From: Granulosicoccus sp045106475
GTDB taxonomy: Bacteria; Pseudomonadota; Gammaproteobacteria; Granulosicoccales; Granulosicoccaceae
Assembly (NCBI GenBank): GCA_045106475.1
Contig: JBGCEO010000015.1
Span: forward strand, 7,591 to 71,590
DNA length: 64,000 bases
Direction: 5' to 3'
The stretch's first letter is position 1, and the number at the start of each line of letters is the position of its first letter. The notes below the pieces were generated by a model. It did no database searches. It was not told the origin of the DNA and was given only the letters and a program-made list of their open reading frames with translations. This document shows positions 36,762 to 44,829 of this stretch, one piece after another. The translations under genes and the position numbers were made by a program.

Positions 36762-37592
36762 TTAAACAAATTTAAAATCGATAGCACGACGTGCACGTGA
36801 CAACTGCTCCAGCATATGTTCACCACCACGCACAGCCACTCCAACTGCAAGCACATCAAGCACAACCATCTGACCAAGACGAGATTTGACAGGCGAGAAT
36901 ATATCGCTGTCCTCATTGACATCCACAGTAAGAGCTACATCACTGCACTGGGCCAGTGGCGAACGTGTTGCCGTCACAGCAATAACCTTGGCTTGAGCTT
37001 GTTGGGCAATCTCGACTGTTTTCAAAATATCGCTGCTTCTACCCGAATGTGATATAGCTATAACCAGAGCATCTCGATCAAGCAGTGCGGCTGCCGCATG
37101 TTGAATGTGCGGATCAGAGTAAGCTATAGCAGGTTTTCCGAGTCGAAAGAACTTTAGCTGTGCATCTTCAGCGACTACAGCCGAACCACCAGACCCATAA
37201 AGTTCTACCCGATTGCTACTCTCGTATAAAGCTATAGCTTCGTCTAAAGCAGTTTCGTTGATCTGGTTGCGAATCTGTACCAGGGAAGCAATTGCACCGT
37301 CGAGCAATTTAGTCGCCAACTCCTTACTGGTGTCATTGGCTGTGACATCCTGATAAAAAAAAGTACCGCGGCGAGCTAGATCCTGGGCCAACTTGAGCTT
37401 GAACTGCTGAAAACCAACACAGTCAAGCGCTCTGCAAAACCTTATGACCGTAGGCTCACTAACTGCTGCACGCGTGGCAATAGCTTGGATGGAGGACTGT
37501 ACACTCTCCTCAGGATCAGCAATAACCACATCCGCTACTTTTTGCTCGGATTTTCTTAGACTATCGCGTGCGGCCTTGATCCTGGCTATCAC
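36762..37592 (-). CDS. hexR: HexR, RpiR-family regulator of sugar catabolism
   Basis: At 276 aa with an N-terminal RpiR-type helix-turn-helix (residues 1-77, ATRAAVSEPTVIRFCRALDC) and a C-terminal SIS domain (about 120-250, VELYGSGGSAVVAEDAQLKF; ISHSGRSSDILK), this is HexR. HexR represses ED and lower-glycolysis genes until the ED intermediate KDPG binds its SIS domain. It starts with GTG right after the pgl stop and is the last gene of zwf-pgl-hexR. HexR-like sites lie before zwf, edd and pyk, consistent with local control and autoregulation. Confidence 0.93.
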   Translation of the reverse strand: MIARIKAARDSLRKSEQKVADVVIADPEESVQSSIQAIATRAAVSEPTVIRFCRALDCVGFQQFKLKLAQDLARRGTFFYQDVTANDTSKELATKLLDGAIASLVQIRNQINETALDEAIALYESSNRVELYGSGGSAVVAEDAQLKFFRLGKPAIAYSDPHIQHAAAALLDRDALVIAISHSGRSSDILKTVEIAQQAQAKVIAVTATRSPLAQCSDVALTVDVNEDSDIFSPVKSRLGQMVVLDVLAVGVAVRGGEHMLEQLSRARRAIDFKFV

Positions 37593-38393
37593 TCACTTGC
37601 TCCAATACACTGAAACCGAAGCCATGTTGTCTGTTACCAGCCCAACAATTGGCGCTTGACCCTTTGTATAAGCTGCAAAAGGTGCGCCGTCAAGCGATGC
37701 AGATGCTGACTCGGCCATTGCCTGCAATAGCACAGACTTTTTCTCGTCTCCCGTGATATGTACAAACCGGTGTTGTGCATCCAGCAGGCATCGGCGTGTC
37801 AGTGTGATTCGGGCTTGATTGACTGAAGGCGGGTGCATGATGGCCACGCTTGCTTCGTTTTCAAGCGACATGGCGTTTGCAAGTTCATCAGCTGGAGCAT
37901 CGGGAAACAAAGAGGCTGTATGACCATCCCCACCCATACCCAGAATAACCACGCTAAAAGGCATAAGCATCCCTGCCAACTCATCGCTAACTGGTTCCAA
38001 GGCCTGTTCAGGCGTGCAATTGCCGCGGTACAGAGACACAAAACTTGCTGCAGAGGCGTTGTTCACTAGCAGAGTATTACGAACCAGCGATTCGTTGCTA
38101 TCTGCGTGGTCAGGCGCGACCCAGCGCTCATCGGCCAGCGTTACCGTGACCTTTGACCAGTCCAGCTGCGCAAGCGACAGCTTTGCAAATACCGGCGCTG
38201 GCGTACTACCGCCAGATACCACCAACGAGGCTCTGCCATGCTCGTTGATCGCTGTCGTCAGGCGATCACAGATGGCCTCACTGAGATCGCTGGCCAGAGA
38301 TTCGGAATCTGATTGCTCGTGCCATCGCATTCCCGATGCGAGAGCTTTTGCCAGAGTAGTATCGATTTCGGTTTGCAAGTTATCAGTGCTCAT
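37593..38393 (-). CDS. pgl: 6-phosphogluconolactonase
   Basis: A 266-aa DevB-type lactonase that hydrolyses 6-phosphoglucono-lactone to 6-phosphogluconate. Family blocks visible are SLVVSGGSTPAPVFAKL, VTVTLADERWVAPDHADSNE and VVILGMGGDGHTASLFPDAP. It is the second gene of zwf-pgl-hexR, 21 bases after zwf and immediately before hexR. The protein has an N-terminal extension of about 20 residues relative to short family members. Confidence 0.95.
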   Translation of the reverse strand: MSTDNLQTEIDTTLAKALASGMRWHEQSDSESLASDLSEAICDRLTTAINEHGRASLVVSGGSTPAPVFAKLSLAQLDWSKVTVTLADERWVAPDHADSNESLVRNTLLVNNASAASFVSLYRGNCTPEQALEPVSDELAGMLMPFSVVILGMGGDGHTASLFPDAPADELANAMSLENEASVAIMHPPSVNQARITLTRRCLLDAQHRFVHITGDEKKSVLLQAMAESASASLDGAPFAAYTKGQAPIVGLVTDNMASVSVYWSK

Positions 38394-38414
38394 ACAGATT
38401 TATTCTCAAACGAT

Positions 38415-39890
38415 TTAATCCTCATTCCACCTTAGCCCATCCTTACTGATAAGTGCATTGGCTGCACTCGGACCCCAGGTGCCAGCCGTATAACTTTTGG
38501 GGTGATACTGATATTGACCCCAGGCATCTCTGATAGGGTCTATCCAAGCCCAGGCGGCAGCCACCTCATCACGTCGCATGAACAAGGTCGGATTGCCGCG
38601 AATCACATCCAGCAGCAAACGCTCGTAGGCAATCATCTTGCGTTTCTGAAACACATCATTGAAATCCAGATTCAGGTAGACAGGCTGAAGCTGGATATCA
38701 TCGCCCCAGGCCTTGACGTATATTCTCATCCGAATACTCTCTTCGGGCTGCAACCGGATGATCAGCTGATTAGGTGTCGTAAACCCATCCGACGTTGGAA
38801 AAATCGAATGCGGTACTTTTTTAAAGTTAATGACTATTTCAGTCGTTTTGCTTTCCATGCGTTTACCCGTACGCAGAAAGAACGGAACACCTTCCCAACG
38901 CCAGGATGCAATCTCGGCGCGCAGCGCGACGAATGTTTCTGTTGAGCTGTCTTCGGGAATGTCTTCGCCATCCAGATACCCGGGTACAGGGCCGTCACTG
39001 TATGCACCAGCCTTGTATTGACCTCGCACAGAGTTTTCGATGGCGTCAATACCGGTTAGCGGTTTTAGTGCACGTAAAACCTTTATTTTTTCATCACGGA
39101 CAGCATCAGGATCCATGCTGACAGGGGGTTCCATCGCTAATATAACCAGCAACTGCAGCAGATGATTCTGCACCATATCTCGAAGTGCGCCGGTTTGATC
39201 ATAAAAAGCGCCTCTCCCCTCTACGCCCAATGACTCGGCAATAGTTATCTGAACATCATTAATGCGTTCACTTCGCCATAGCGGTTCGAACAATGCATTG
39301 CCAAAGCGCAGCGCCAATAGATTCTGTACCGTTTCTTTACCCAGATAGTGATCAATCCGATAGATCTGATGTTCCTTGAATACGGCAGAGAGACTGTCAT
39401 TAATATCCTCCGCGGATGCCTGATCACGACCCAGAGGTTTTTCAAGGGTCACTCGGCTATTGTCGGTGATCAAACCTGCCTGGTGTACACCGTTGGTTAT
39501 ATGAGTAAACAGACTCGGAGCAACTGACAGGTAGAACACACGCACGTGCCCTTCCCGCCCTTTTAAAGAGGCCACCAATGGCTCGTAGCTCTCGACGCTG
39601 GAAACATCAACGGGAAAATAGTGCACGCGTTGCAGGAATGATTGCCATTGTTCTTCATCAAACTCACTCGCACTGATATGCTCGCGCACTTCTTTATCAA
39701 GCTTGTCACGAAACCCCGGGGTATCGAACTGGCTTCGCGCTATGCCGATAATTCTCCCATCCTCAGGCAGCTGTTTTTCGCAATGCCGAAAATAAAGCGC
39801 AGGTATGAGCTTGCGTATGGACAGATCACCGGTGCCGCCGAACAAAACAAAATCGAAGGGCTGCAGCAACTCATTTGATATTAGATTCAT
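38415..39890 (-). CDS. zwf: Glucose-6-phosphate 1-dehydrogenase
   Basis: A 491-aa enzyme oxidising glucose 6-phosphate to 6-phosphogluconolactone with NAD(P)+. The N-terminal FVLFGGTGDLSIRKLIPAL binds the nucleotide, RIDHYLGKE near residue 180 is the substrate site with the catalytic His region, and the C-terminus is complete. It heads zwf-pgl-hexR on the minus strand and is divergent from edd. A perfect HexR half-site pair lies four bases before its ATG. Confidence 0.97.
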   Translation of the reverse strand: MNLISNELLQPFDFVLFGGTGDLSIRKLIPALYFRHCEKQLPEDGRIIGIARSQFDTPGFRDKLDKEVREHISASEFDEEQWQSFLQRVHYFPVDVSSVESYEPLVASLKGREGHVRVFYLSVAPSLFTHITNGVHQAGLITDNSRVTLEKPLGRDQASAEDINDSLSAVFKEHQIYRIDHYLGKETVQNLLALRFGNALFEPLWRSERINDVQITIAESLGVEGRGAFYDQTGALRDMVQNHLLQLLVILAMEPPVSMDPDAVRDEKIKVLRALKPLTGIDAIENSVRGQYKAGAYSDGPVPGYLDGEDIPEDSSTETFVALRAEIASWRWEGVPFFLRTGKRMESKTTEIVINFKKVPHSIFPTSDGFTTPNQLIIRLQPEESIRMRIYVKAWGDDIQLQPVYLNLDFNDVFQKRKMIAYERLLLDVIRGNPTLFMRRDEVAAAWAWIDPIRDAWGQYQYHPKSYTAGTWGPSAANALISKDGLRWNED

Positions 39891-39893
39891 ATT

Positions 39894-39908
39894 TGTAATT
39901 TTACTACA
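39894..39908. promoter_or_regulatory. HexR operator at zwf
   Basis: TGTAATTTTACTACA matches TGTART-N3-AYTACA at all 12 defined positions and lies four bases from the zwf start codon, where binding would block transcription start or elongation. Confidence 0.7.
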
Positions 39909-40003
39909 TTATTTAATAGTACTGCGAATCCTTTAATTTTAACAAGAATTACAGTTTTTACCGGCGTACATGTAAGCCTAGATAAGTTTATATGACATAA
40001 TTG

Positions 40004-40018
40004 TGTAGTTTGCTTACA
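40004..40018. promoter_or_regulatory. HexR-like operator at edd
   Basis: TGTAGTTTGCTTACA matches TGTART-N3-AYTACA at 11 of 12 positions and ends 22 bases before the edd ATG. CATAAT at 39995-40000, just upstream, could be the -10 element of the edd promoter, which would put the operator across the transcription start. Confidence 0.6.
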
Positions 40019-40039
40019 TAGCCTTAAATCGGAACTCCC

Positions 40040-41866
40040 ATGCCCGCCCTTGACAATGCCATCCACGACATTACTCAGCGAATAATAGAACGTAGCCACG
40101 AAACACGCACGGCCTACCTTCAAAGGATAGAAACCCTGGGTAGCTCACCGCCGGGCCGCGGTGTCATGGGCTGTACCAATCTGGCTCACGCTTTTGCCGC
40201 TGCACCTGTTAACGACAAGATGGTATTGCATGCAGAACGTGCCCCAAACCTGGCTATCGTCACCTCTTACAACGACATGCTCTCAGCGCATCAGCCTTAT
40301 GAGTATGCACCCGAAAGAATCAGGGAAGCCGCCCGCGAGGTAGGCGCTACGGCTCAGGTAGCTGGTGGCACACCGGCCATGTGCGATGGTGTTACGCAAG
40401 GCGAGCTCGGCATGGAACTGTCTTTGTTCAGTCGGGACGTTATCGCTATGTCCACGGCCATTGCCCTGTCACACAATGTATTTGATGCAGGCGTGTTTCT
40501 GGGCGTTTGTGACAAAATCGTACCGGGGTTGCTCATGGGTGCTTTATCGTTTGGCCACTTGCCTGCTGTGTTTGTCCCGGCAGGTCCGATGACAACCGGT
40601 ATTCCCAACAAAGACAAAGCGCGCACCCGACAGCGCTACGCCGAAGGTAAAGCCACACGAGAGGAGTTACTCGAATCAGAATCTGCCTCATACCATGGGC
40701 CTGGCACCTGCACCTTTTACGGCACTGCCAATAGCAATCAGATGATGATGGAAGTCATGGGCTTGCATGTGCCGGGCGCTGCATTCATCAACCCGGGCAC
40801 CGAGCTGCGCTCTGCTTTAACAAAAGCAGCGGCTCAACGTGCGCTTGCAATCACCTCGCGCGGTAATGAGTTTACGCCACTGGGTAAAATGATTGATGAA
40901 AAAGCAATCGTTAATGCCATCATCGGATTACTGGCCACGGGTGGCTCTACCAATCACACACTGCATATAGTGGCGATTGCCAGAACAGCAGGCATCATTA
41001 TCAACTGGGATGATTTTGACAAACTGAGCCATGTCATTCCTTTGCTGACCCATGTCTACCCCAGCGGACAGGCCGATGTTAATCAGTTTCATGCAGCAGG
41101 TGGCATGGCACTTGTCATACGTGAGCTGCTCGATGCAGGCCTTTTGCACGATGATGTTCGCACGGTTGCAGGCTCAACCGGCTTGTATCAGTACACCGAA
41201 GAACCCTGGCTCGATAACGGTAAGCTGGCCTGGAGAGAGGGCCCGATGAAAACAGCAGACGAATCGATCGTCAGCAGTGTTAGTGCACCATTCCAGGAAG
41301 ATGGAGGCCTGCGACTCTTGAATGGAAACCTGGGCCGCGCTGTTATCAAAACCTCCGCCGTCAAACCTGAACATCGAATCATCGAAGCGCCAGCGGTGGT
41401 CTTTCTTTCACAGGATGCACTGCGAGTGGCATTCGAAAATGGCGAATTAGAGCGTGATTTCATCGCCGTAGTAGCCTACCAGGGACCCCGTGCCAACGGC
41501 ATGCCAGAGCTTCACAAACTCACGCCTATTCTCGGTGTTTTGCTGGACAGGGGCTTCAAGGTTGGCCTGGTAACAGATGGTCGCATGTCAGGTGCCTCGG
41601 GTAAGGTACCGGCCGCGATCCATGTATCACCAGAATGCTTACTGGATGGGCCACTGGCTAAGGTGCGTGATGGCGACATCATTGAACTTAACGCTGACGC
41701 TGGTACGTTGCAGGCCAAGGTTGATGAAGATGAATGGCAAGCTCGCAAATCACCGGTGCCTGACCTGTCACGAAAAACCGTTAACATGGGCCGGGAGCTC
41801 TTTAGCGCATTCCGTCATCATGTCAGCAGCGCTGAATTGGGTGCTGTCAGTGTCTTTGATGACTGA
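40040..41866 (+). CDS. edd: Phosphogluconate dehydratase (Entner-Doudoroff)
   Basis: A 608-aa [Fe-S] dehydratase of the IlvD/Edd family turning 6-phosphogluconate into KDPG. Its start differs from the shorter sugar-acid paralogue at 19104-20828: it has the Edd-type RGVMGCTNLAHAFAA region and VTSYNDMLSAHQPY, then GGTPAMCDGVTQGELGMELS with a cluster Cys, GPGTCTFYGTANSNQ, and the C-terminal VTDGRMSGASGKVPAAIH. First gene of edd-eda, divergent from zwf, with a HexR-like operator upstream. Confidence 0.97.
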   Translation: MPALDNAIHDITQRIIERSHETRTAYLQRIETLGSSPPGRGVMGCTNLAHAFAAAPVNDKMVLHAERAPNLAIVTSYNDMLSAHQPYEYAPERIREAAREVGATAQVAGGTPAMCDGVTQGELGMELSLFSRDVIAMSTAIALSHNVFDAGVFLGVCDKIVPGLLMGALSFGHLPAVFVPAGPMTTGIPNKDKARTRQRYAEGKATREELLESESASYHGPGTCTFYGTANSNQMMMEVMGLHVPGAAFINPGTELRSALTKAAAQRALAITSRGNEFTPLGKMIDEKAIVNAIIGLLATGGSTNHTLHIVAIARTAGIIINWDDFDKLSHVIPLLTHVYPSGQADVNQFHAAGGMALVIRELLDAGLLHDDVRTVAGSTGLYQYTEEPWLDNGKLAWREGPMKTADESIVSSVSAPFQEDGGLRLLNGNLGRAVIKTSAVKPEHRIIEAPAVVFLSQDALRVAFENGELERDFIAVVAYQGPRANGMPELHKLTPILGVLLDRGFKVGLVTDGRMSGASGKVPAAIHVSPECLLDGPLAKVRDGDIIELNADAGTLQAKVDEDEWQARKSPVPDLSRKTVNMGRELFSAFRHHVSSAELGAVSVFDD

Positions 41867-41957
41867 TATTCTAAACGTAAACACCTTAGCCAACAAATTT
41901 AGTATCACTAGCCGCGCTACCCTGCCTCTTCACGATACGAACGGAAAAATTACACTC

Positions 41958-42575
41958 ATGAATGTTCGCCAACTTATGCAAGTCGCACCAGTCATCCCGG
42001 TACTGGTCATTGATGATGTCGCCCACGCAAAGCCTCTGGCAGAGGCTCTGGTTGCAGGTGGATTGCGGGTTCTGGAAGTCACCCTGAGAACGCCCGTCGC
42101 CCTTGAAGCCATGAAAGCCATGGCAGACGTACCCGGTGCCATCGTTGGTGTAGGCACAGCCCTGGATGCCGATGACCTTAAGCGCGCACAGGACAGCGGT
42201 GCTGAGTTTGCAGTTAGCCCGGGTTACACGCACGAGCTTGGTAACGCGGCTAGACAAATCAACATGCCCTTACTACCTGGCATCATGACACCGGCTGATA
42301 TTATGCGTGCACGCGATGGCGGCTACACAGAATTGAAGTTTTTTCCTGCATCACAAGCTGGAGGTCCTGCCTTACTTAAAGCTTTCAGCGGACCCTTTGT
42401 AGATACTGTGTTCTGCCCAACAGGCGGCATTAGCGCTACAACAGCCAAAGATTTTCTGGCATTGTCATCGGTACTCTGCGTGGGTGGGTCCTGGGTTGCT
42501 CCAAAGAAAATGCTTGAAGCTGGCGACTGGGAGTCCATTACCGAACTCGCAGCCCAAGCACAGTCATTAACTTAA
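41958..42575 (+). CDS. eda: KDPG aldolase (bifunctional KDPG/KHG aldolase)
   Basis: A 205-aa class I aldolase splitting KDPG to pyruvate and glyceraldehyde 3-phosphate. Visible: PVLVIDDVAHAKPLAEALV, LEVTLRTP with the active-site Glu, and YTELKFFPAS with the Schiff-base Lys, plus CPTGGI near the C-terminus. The ATG at 41958 begins the normal family N-terminus; the frame stays open far upstream inside edd but that part matches nothing. It follows edd by 91 bases, so the two probably share a transcript. Confidence 0.96.
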   Translation: MNVRQLMQVAPVIPVLVIDDVAHAKPLAEALVAGGLRVLEVTLRTPVALEAMKAMADVPGAIVGVGTALDADDLKRAQDSGAEFAVSPGYTHELGNAARQINMPLLPGIMTPADIMRARDGGYTELKFFPASQAGGPALLKAFSGPFVDTVFCPTGGISATTAKDFLALSSVLCVGGSWVAPKKMLEAGDWESITELAAQAQSLT

Positions 42576-42648
42576 GAAAACCACAGCTGCCGGTTCAAAA
42601 TTCCGATGCAATGAATGGATCGAACCACTCACTGTGGGTAAATTAGCG

Positions 42649-42933
42649 TTAGTTGCTTGAGCGTACCAATATCCGGTTGATTACCGTTCGCTCTTTGTCA
42701 CCTTGCCTTGCCGCACGTATGACAGCGTTTCTAGAATACAAATCATCGATCCAGCCGTTTAACACGACGACGTCATTACCTATATACGTGACCCAAACAT
42801 TTCCGCCTCCTGAAATGGCTGACTGAATATTCTGCTCATAGCTTGGCGGACCAGAGGCACAAGCACTCAACAAAACTGCGCCCCCGATACACGAGATTAA
42901 GTGACACGAAAATGTGTTTTTCCTAGCACGCAT
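42649..42933 (-). CDS. Small BON-domain-like lipoprotein
   Basis: A 94-aa predicted lipoprotein. The signal ends in LSAC, with the mature part starting at Cys. The rest has the pattern of one BON domain (VWVTYIGNDVVVLNGWIDD, then NRILVRSS at the end), a fold found in periplasmic proteins that bind membranes or other proteins. The start is the ATG at 42931-42933; a TTG at 42960 is less likely. Convergent with eda. Confidence 0.72.
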   Translation of the reverse strand: MRARKNTFSCHLISCIGGAVLLSACASGPPSYEQNIQSAISGGGNVWVTYIGNDVVVLNGWIDDLYSRNAVIRAARQGDKERTVINRILVRSSN

Positions 42934-42980
42934 GACTGATTCAATTTTTCCTGTTATCAAGTCGCATAGACACTATAACG

Positions 42981-43718
42981 CTAAGTTGGTTGCACACTGC
43001 CAACCTTTTCTCTAAGCCAGGGCAACATCAACTGAATAAACACAGGGACTAAAACAAGACCCACAAATGTGGCAACGCCGTAGCTACCTCCCAGTGTAAT
43101 ACCCAGCACAATGGCGGTGGCGTTCCAGACGAAGGTTGCTCTGGGCACCGGCACCCTGTGGCGTTTTTCAGCAGCTAATGAAAGTGCGGTAACTCCATCG
43201 GGGCCCAGTGCTGCTGCTGCCGATAAAGATATTCCAAAAGAGAACAGAAAGAGCCCGATTACAAATGCAACAACATGCCCCGCGAAAGGCAGTGCCTCAG
43301 GTGTGAGCGTAGCACCCAAACTGATGAGTGGACCAATTAAGAGAACCGTTGGCAGGGTTCCCATGCCCAGAGGGATTTTTGCCCAAAACCATGCAATAAA
43401 ATAAAACAACAGGGTAACAAGCACTTGAGAAAACCACAGTGGTACACCTACGCTGCTATTCAAACCATCCAGTAGCACCGCAAAACCTAATGAACCAAAA
43501 CCTGCGGATACTGAGACTCCACTGCCTATACCCAGCAACAAAGGACCAATAAACCCTGCAAACATTCTGCGCCTTGAAGCTTTAAAACAGTAAACACCTT
43601 CGATGGCCGCAAGAAAACATTGCCATTCACTAACGGGTACTTGCCTACCCAGTGTTGGTGGCGCAATGTTTGACACCGATAATTCTATTGGCTGGGTATA
43701 GTCTAAGTCTGAACTCAT
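42981..43718 (-). CDS. YczE/YyaS/YitT-like membrane protein
   Basis: A 245-aa protein with about six membrane helices after a ~55-residue soluble N-terminus. GSGVSVSAGFGSLGFAVLLDGL and ALGPDGVTALSLAAEKR resemble the YczE family of integral membrane proteins with unclear function. The ATG at 43716-43718 is chosen for its GGAGGG site six bases upstream; a start at 43745 would add nine residues. The gene is alone. Confidence 0.78.
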   Translation of the reverse strand: MSSDLDYTQPIELSVSNIAPPTLGRQVPVSEWQCFLAAIEGVYCFKASRRRMFAGFIGPLLLGIGSGVSVSAGFGSLGFAVLLDGLNSSVGVPLWFSQVLVTLLFYFIAWFWAKIPLGMGTLPTVLLIGPLISLGATLTPEALPFAGHVVAFVIGLFLFSFGISLSAAAALGPDGVTALSLAAEKRHRVPVPRATFVWNATAIVLGITLGGSYGVATFVGLVLVPVFIQLMLPWLREKVGSVQPT

Positions 43719-43943
43719 AGATTGCCCTCCGTGCTTCACATTCACGTTCGTTTATTCCTTTAACAAACAAATCGTAAAGATGCGATTCAATGAATAGAGT
43801 ATGTTTGTTTTTTATAACTAACGTACATGTCGGTATGTTAGATATGGTGCGAGTAAGCTAACGAGCTTGCACAGATGGCGCAATCATCCATTAGTCGAGC
43901 ATAGGCTCAACGATACGGAAACAGGGATAGAACTAGAGTGTTT

Positions 43944-43959
43944 CCGGTATTTTTACCGG
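43944..43959. other. Short perfect hairpin downstream of lipase gene
   Basis: CCGGTA-TTTT-TACCGG forms a six-base stem with a four-base loop, 31 bases after the lipase stop on its strand. No U-run follows on either strand, so it is not a standard terminator. A second weaker pair, CGGAAAC and GTTTCCG, overlaps it. Confidence 0.4.
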
Positions 43960-43989
43960 TTTGCGGCTTGCACTATTAAGCTCGTAATA

Positions 43990-44814
43990 CTACTTAACGC
44001 AGTCAAAAGCATCTGCATCGGGATGATTGAATTTTCCCGTTTTTAAATAAGCTTGAACTTGCTCGATCACCACGTCATTGTTCATGATAAAAGTGTGTGA
44101 ACTTGGCACCGCTAAAAAACCACACATACCTTCTACCTTAGTACTCTCGACCGAAACCTTTCCATCATCGGGATTGGGTAAAAACTGAGAGAGTATGTAG
44201 TTTACTGTTTGTGTGCCAGCAATAACGCCAAGATCGAATTCAACCTTACCCAGACGCATCACTGCACTGTGCTTATCAGCACTTAGCTGTTCAAATGAGG
44301 GACCGTGGTACCACTCGACTCCCGGCACTTTGATCATTTCGTCAACTACCTCACTACCGTTGTTGGGCGGCGCTAGCATAACCACCCGACCTAGAGAAGT
44401 TATCCGCTTGTTGGCAAAGTACTGACGAACCAGAATTCCACCCAAAGAATGGGTGACAAAGTTAACCCTGCCACTAGTTTTTAAAGCACATTGTGTCAGA
44501 CCACGCCCCACTTCCAACTCCGCCAAAACCTCAATCGTGTTGGATCTGGATTGGTAGTCAAGATTGACTACATGATAATCAGCTACTGAAAGTGCATCGG
44601 CCAGATCCTGCATCGATGAGGCTGTTCTTGCCAATCCATGTAACAAGACAACGCAGGGCTTTGCCGATTTCCCGGTCAAATTTGATCGAGTTGCAGTTGC
44701 AGTTGCAGTTGCAGTTGCAGTTGCAGTTGCAGTTGCAGTTGCAGTTGCAGTTGCAGTTGCAAACAATAATCCTGCAAGCACAGCTGTGCCAACTTTTTTC
44801 GGGGCCAAACGCAC
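43990..44814 (-). CDS. Secreted alpha/beta-hydrolase lipase with Thr-Ala repeat linker
   Basis: A 274-aa exported lipase or esterase. The signal peptide (MRLAPKKVGTAVLAGLLFA) runs straight into a run of Thr-Ala pairs (about residues 19-42) coded by a hexanucleotide repeat. The hydrolase domain has the oxyanion-hole VVLLHGLART and the nucleophile elbow VTHSLGGI, as in triacylglycerol lipases of the LipA/PGAP1-like type; DPDG-type Asp and a C-terminal SSHTF His complete the likely triad. The start is GTG at 44812-44814, since an in-frame stop lies seven codons above. It follows the antiporter operon by 15 bases and may be co-transcribed. Confidence 0.85.
   Translation of the reverse strand: MRLAPKKVGTAVLAGLLFATATATATATATATATATATATATRSNLTGKSAKPCVVLLHGLARTASSMQDLADALSVADYHVVNLDYQSRSNTIEVLAELEVGRGLTQCALKTSGRVNFVTHSLGGILVRQYFANKRITSLGRVVMLAPPNNGSEVVDEMIKVPGVEWYHGPSFEQLSADKHSAVMRLGKVEFDLGVIAGTQTVNYILSQFLPNPDDGKVSVESTKVEGMCGFLAVPSSHTFIMNNDVVIEQVQAYLKTGKFNHPDADAFDCVK
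44689..44760. repeat. Hexanucleotide repeat (AGTTGC)12 inside the lipase gene
   Basis: Twelve exact copies of AGTTGC, read on the lipase strand as GCAACT, coding alternating Ala and Thr. Being a multiple of three, gain or loss of units changes the linker length but keeps the frame. Confidence 0.97.
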
Positions 44815-44829
44815 TTGGAACCAATCCGA

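Noticed and set aside
41577..41957. Extended N-terminus of the KDPG aldolase inside edd
   Set aside because: The frame is open but the sequence lies in the coding region of edd in another frame and matches nothing; the normal aldolase start is at 41958.
42581..42637. tRNA-like sequence after eda (GGTTCAAAATTCC)
   Set aside because: The T-arm cannot form a five-base stem and no anticodon or acceptor stem is present; the nested CCACAG/CTGTGG and GGTTC/GAACC pairs are short and probably chance or a weak 3' structure.
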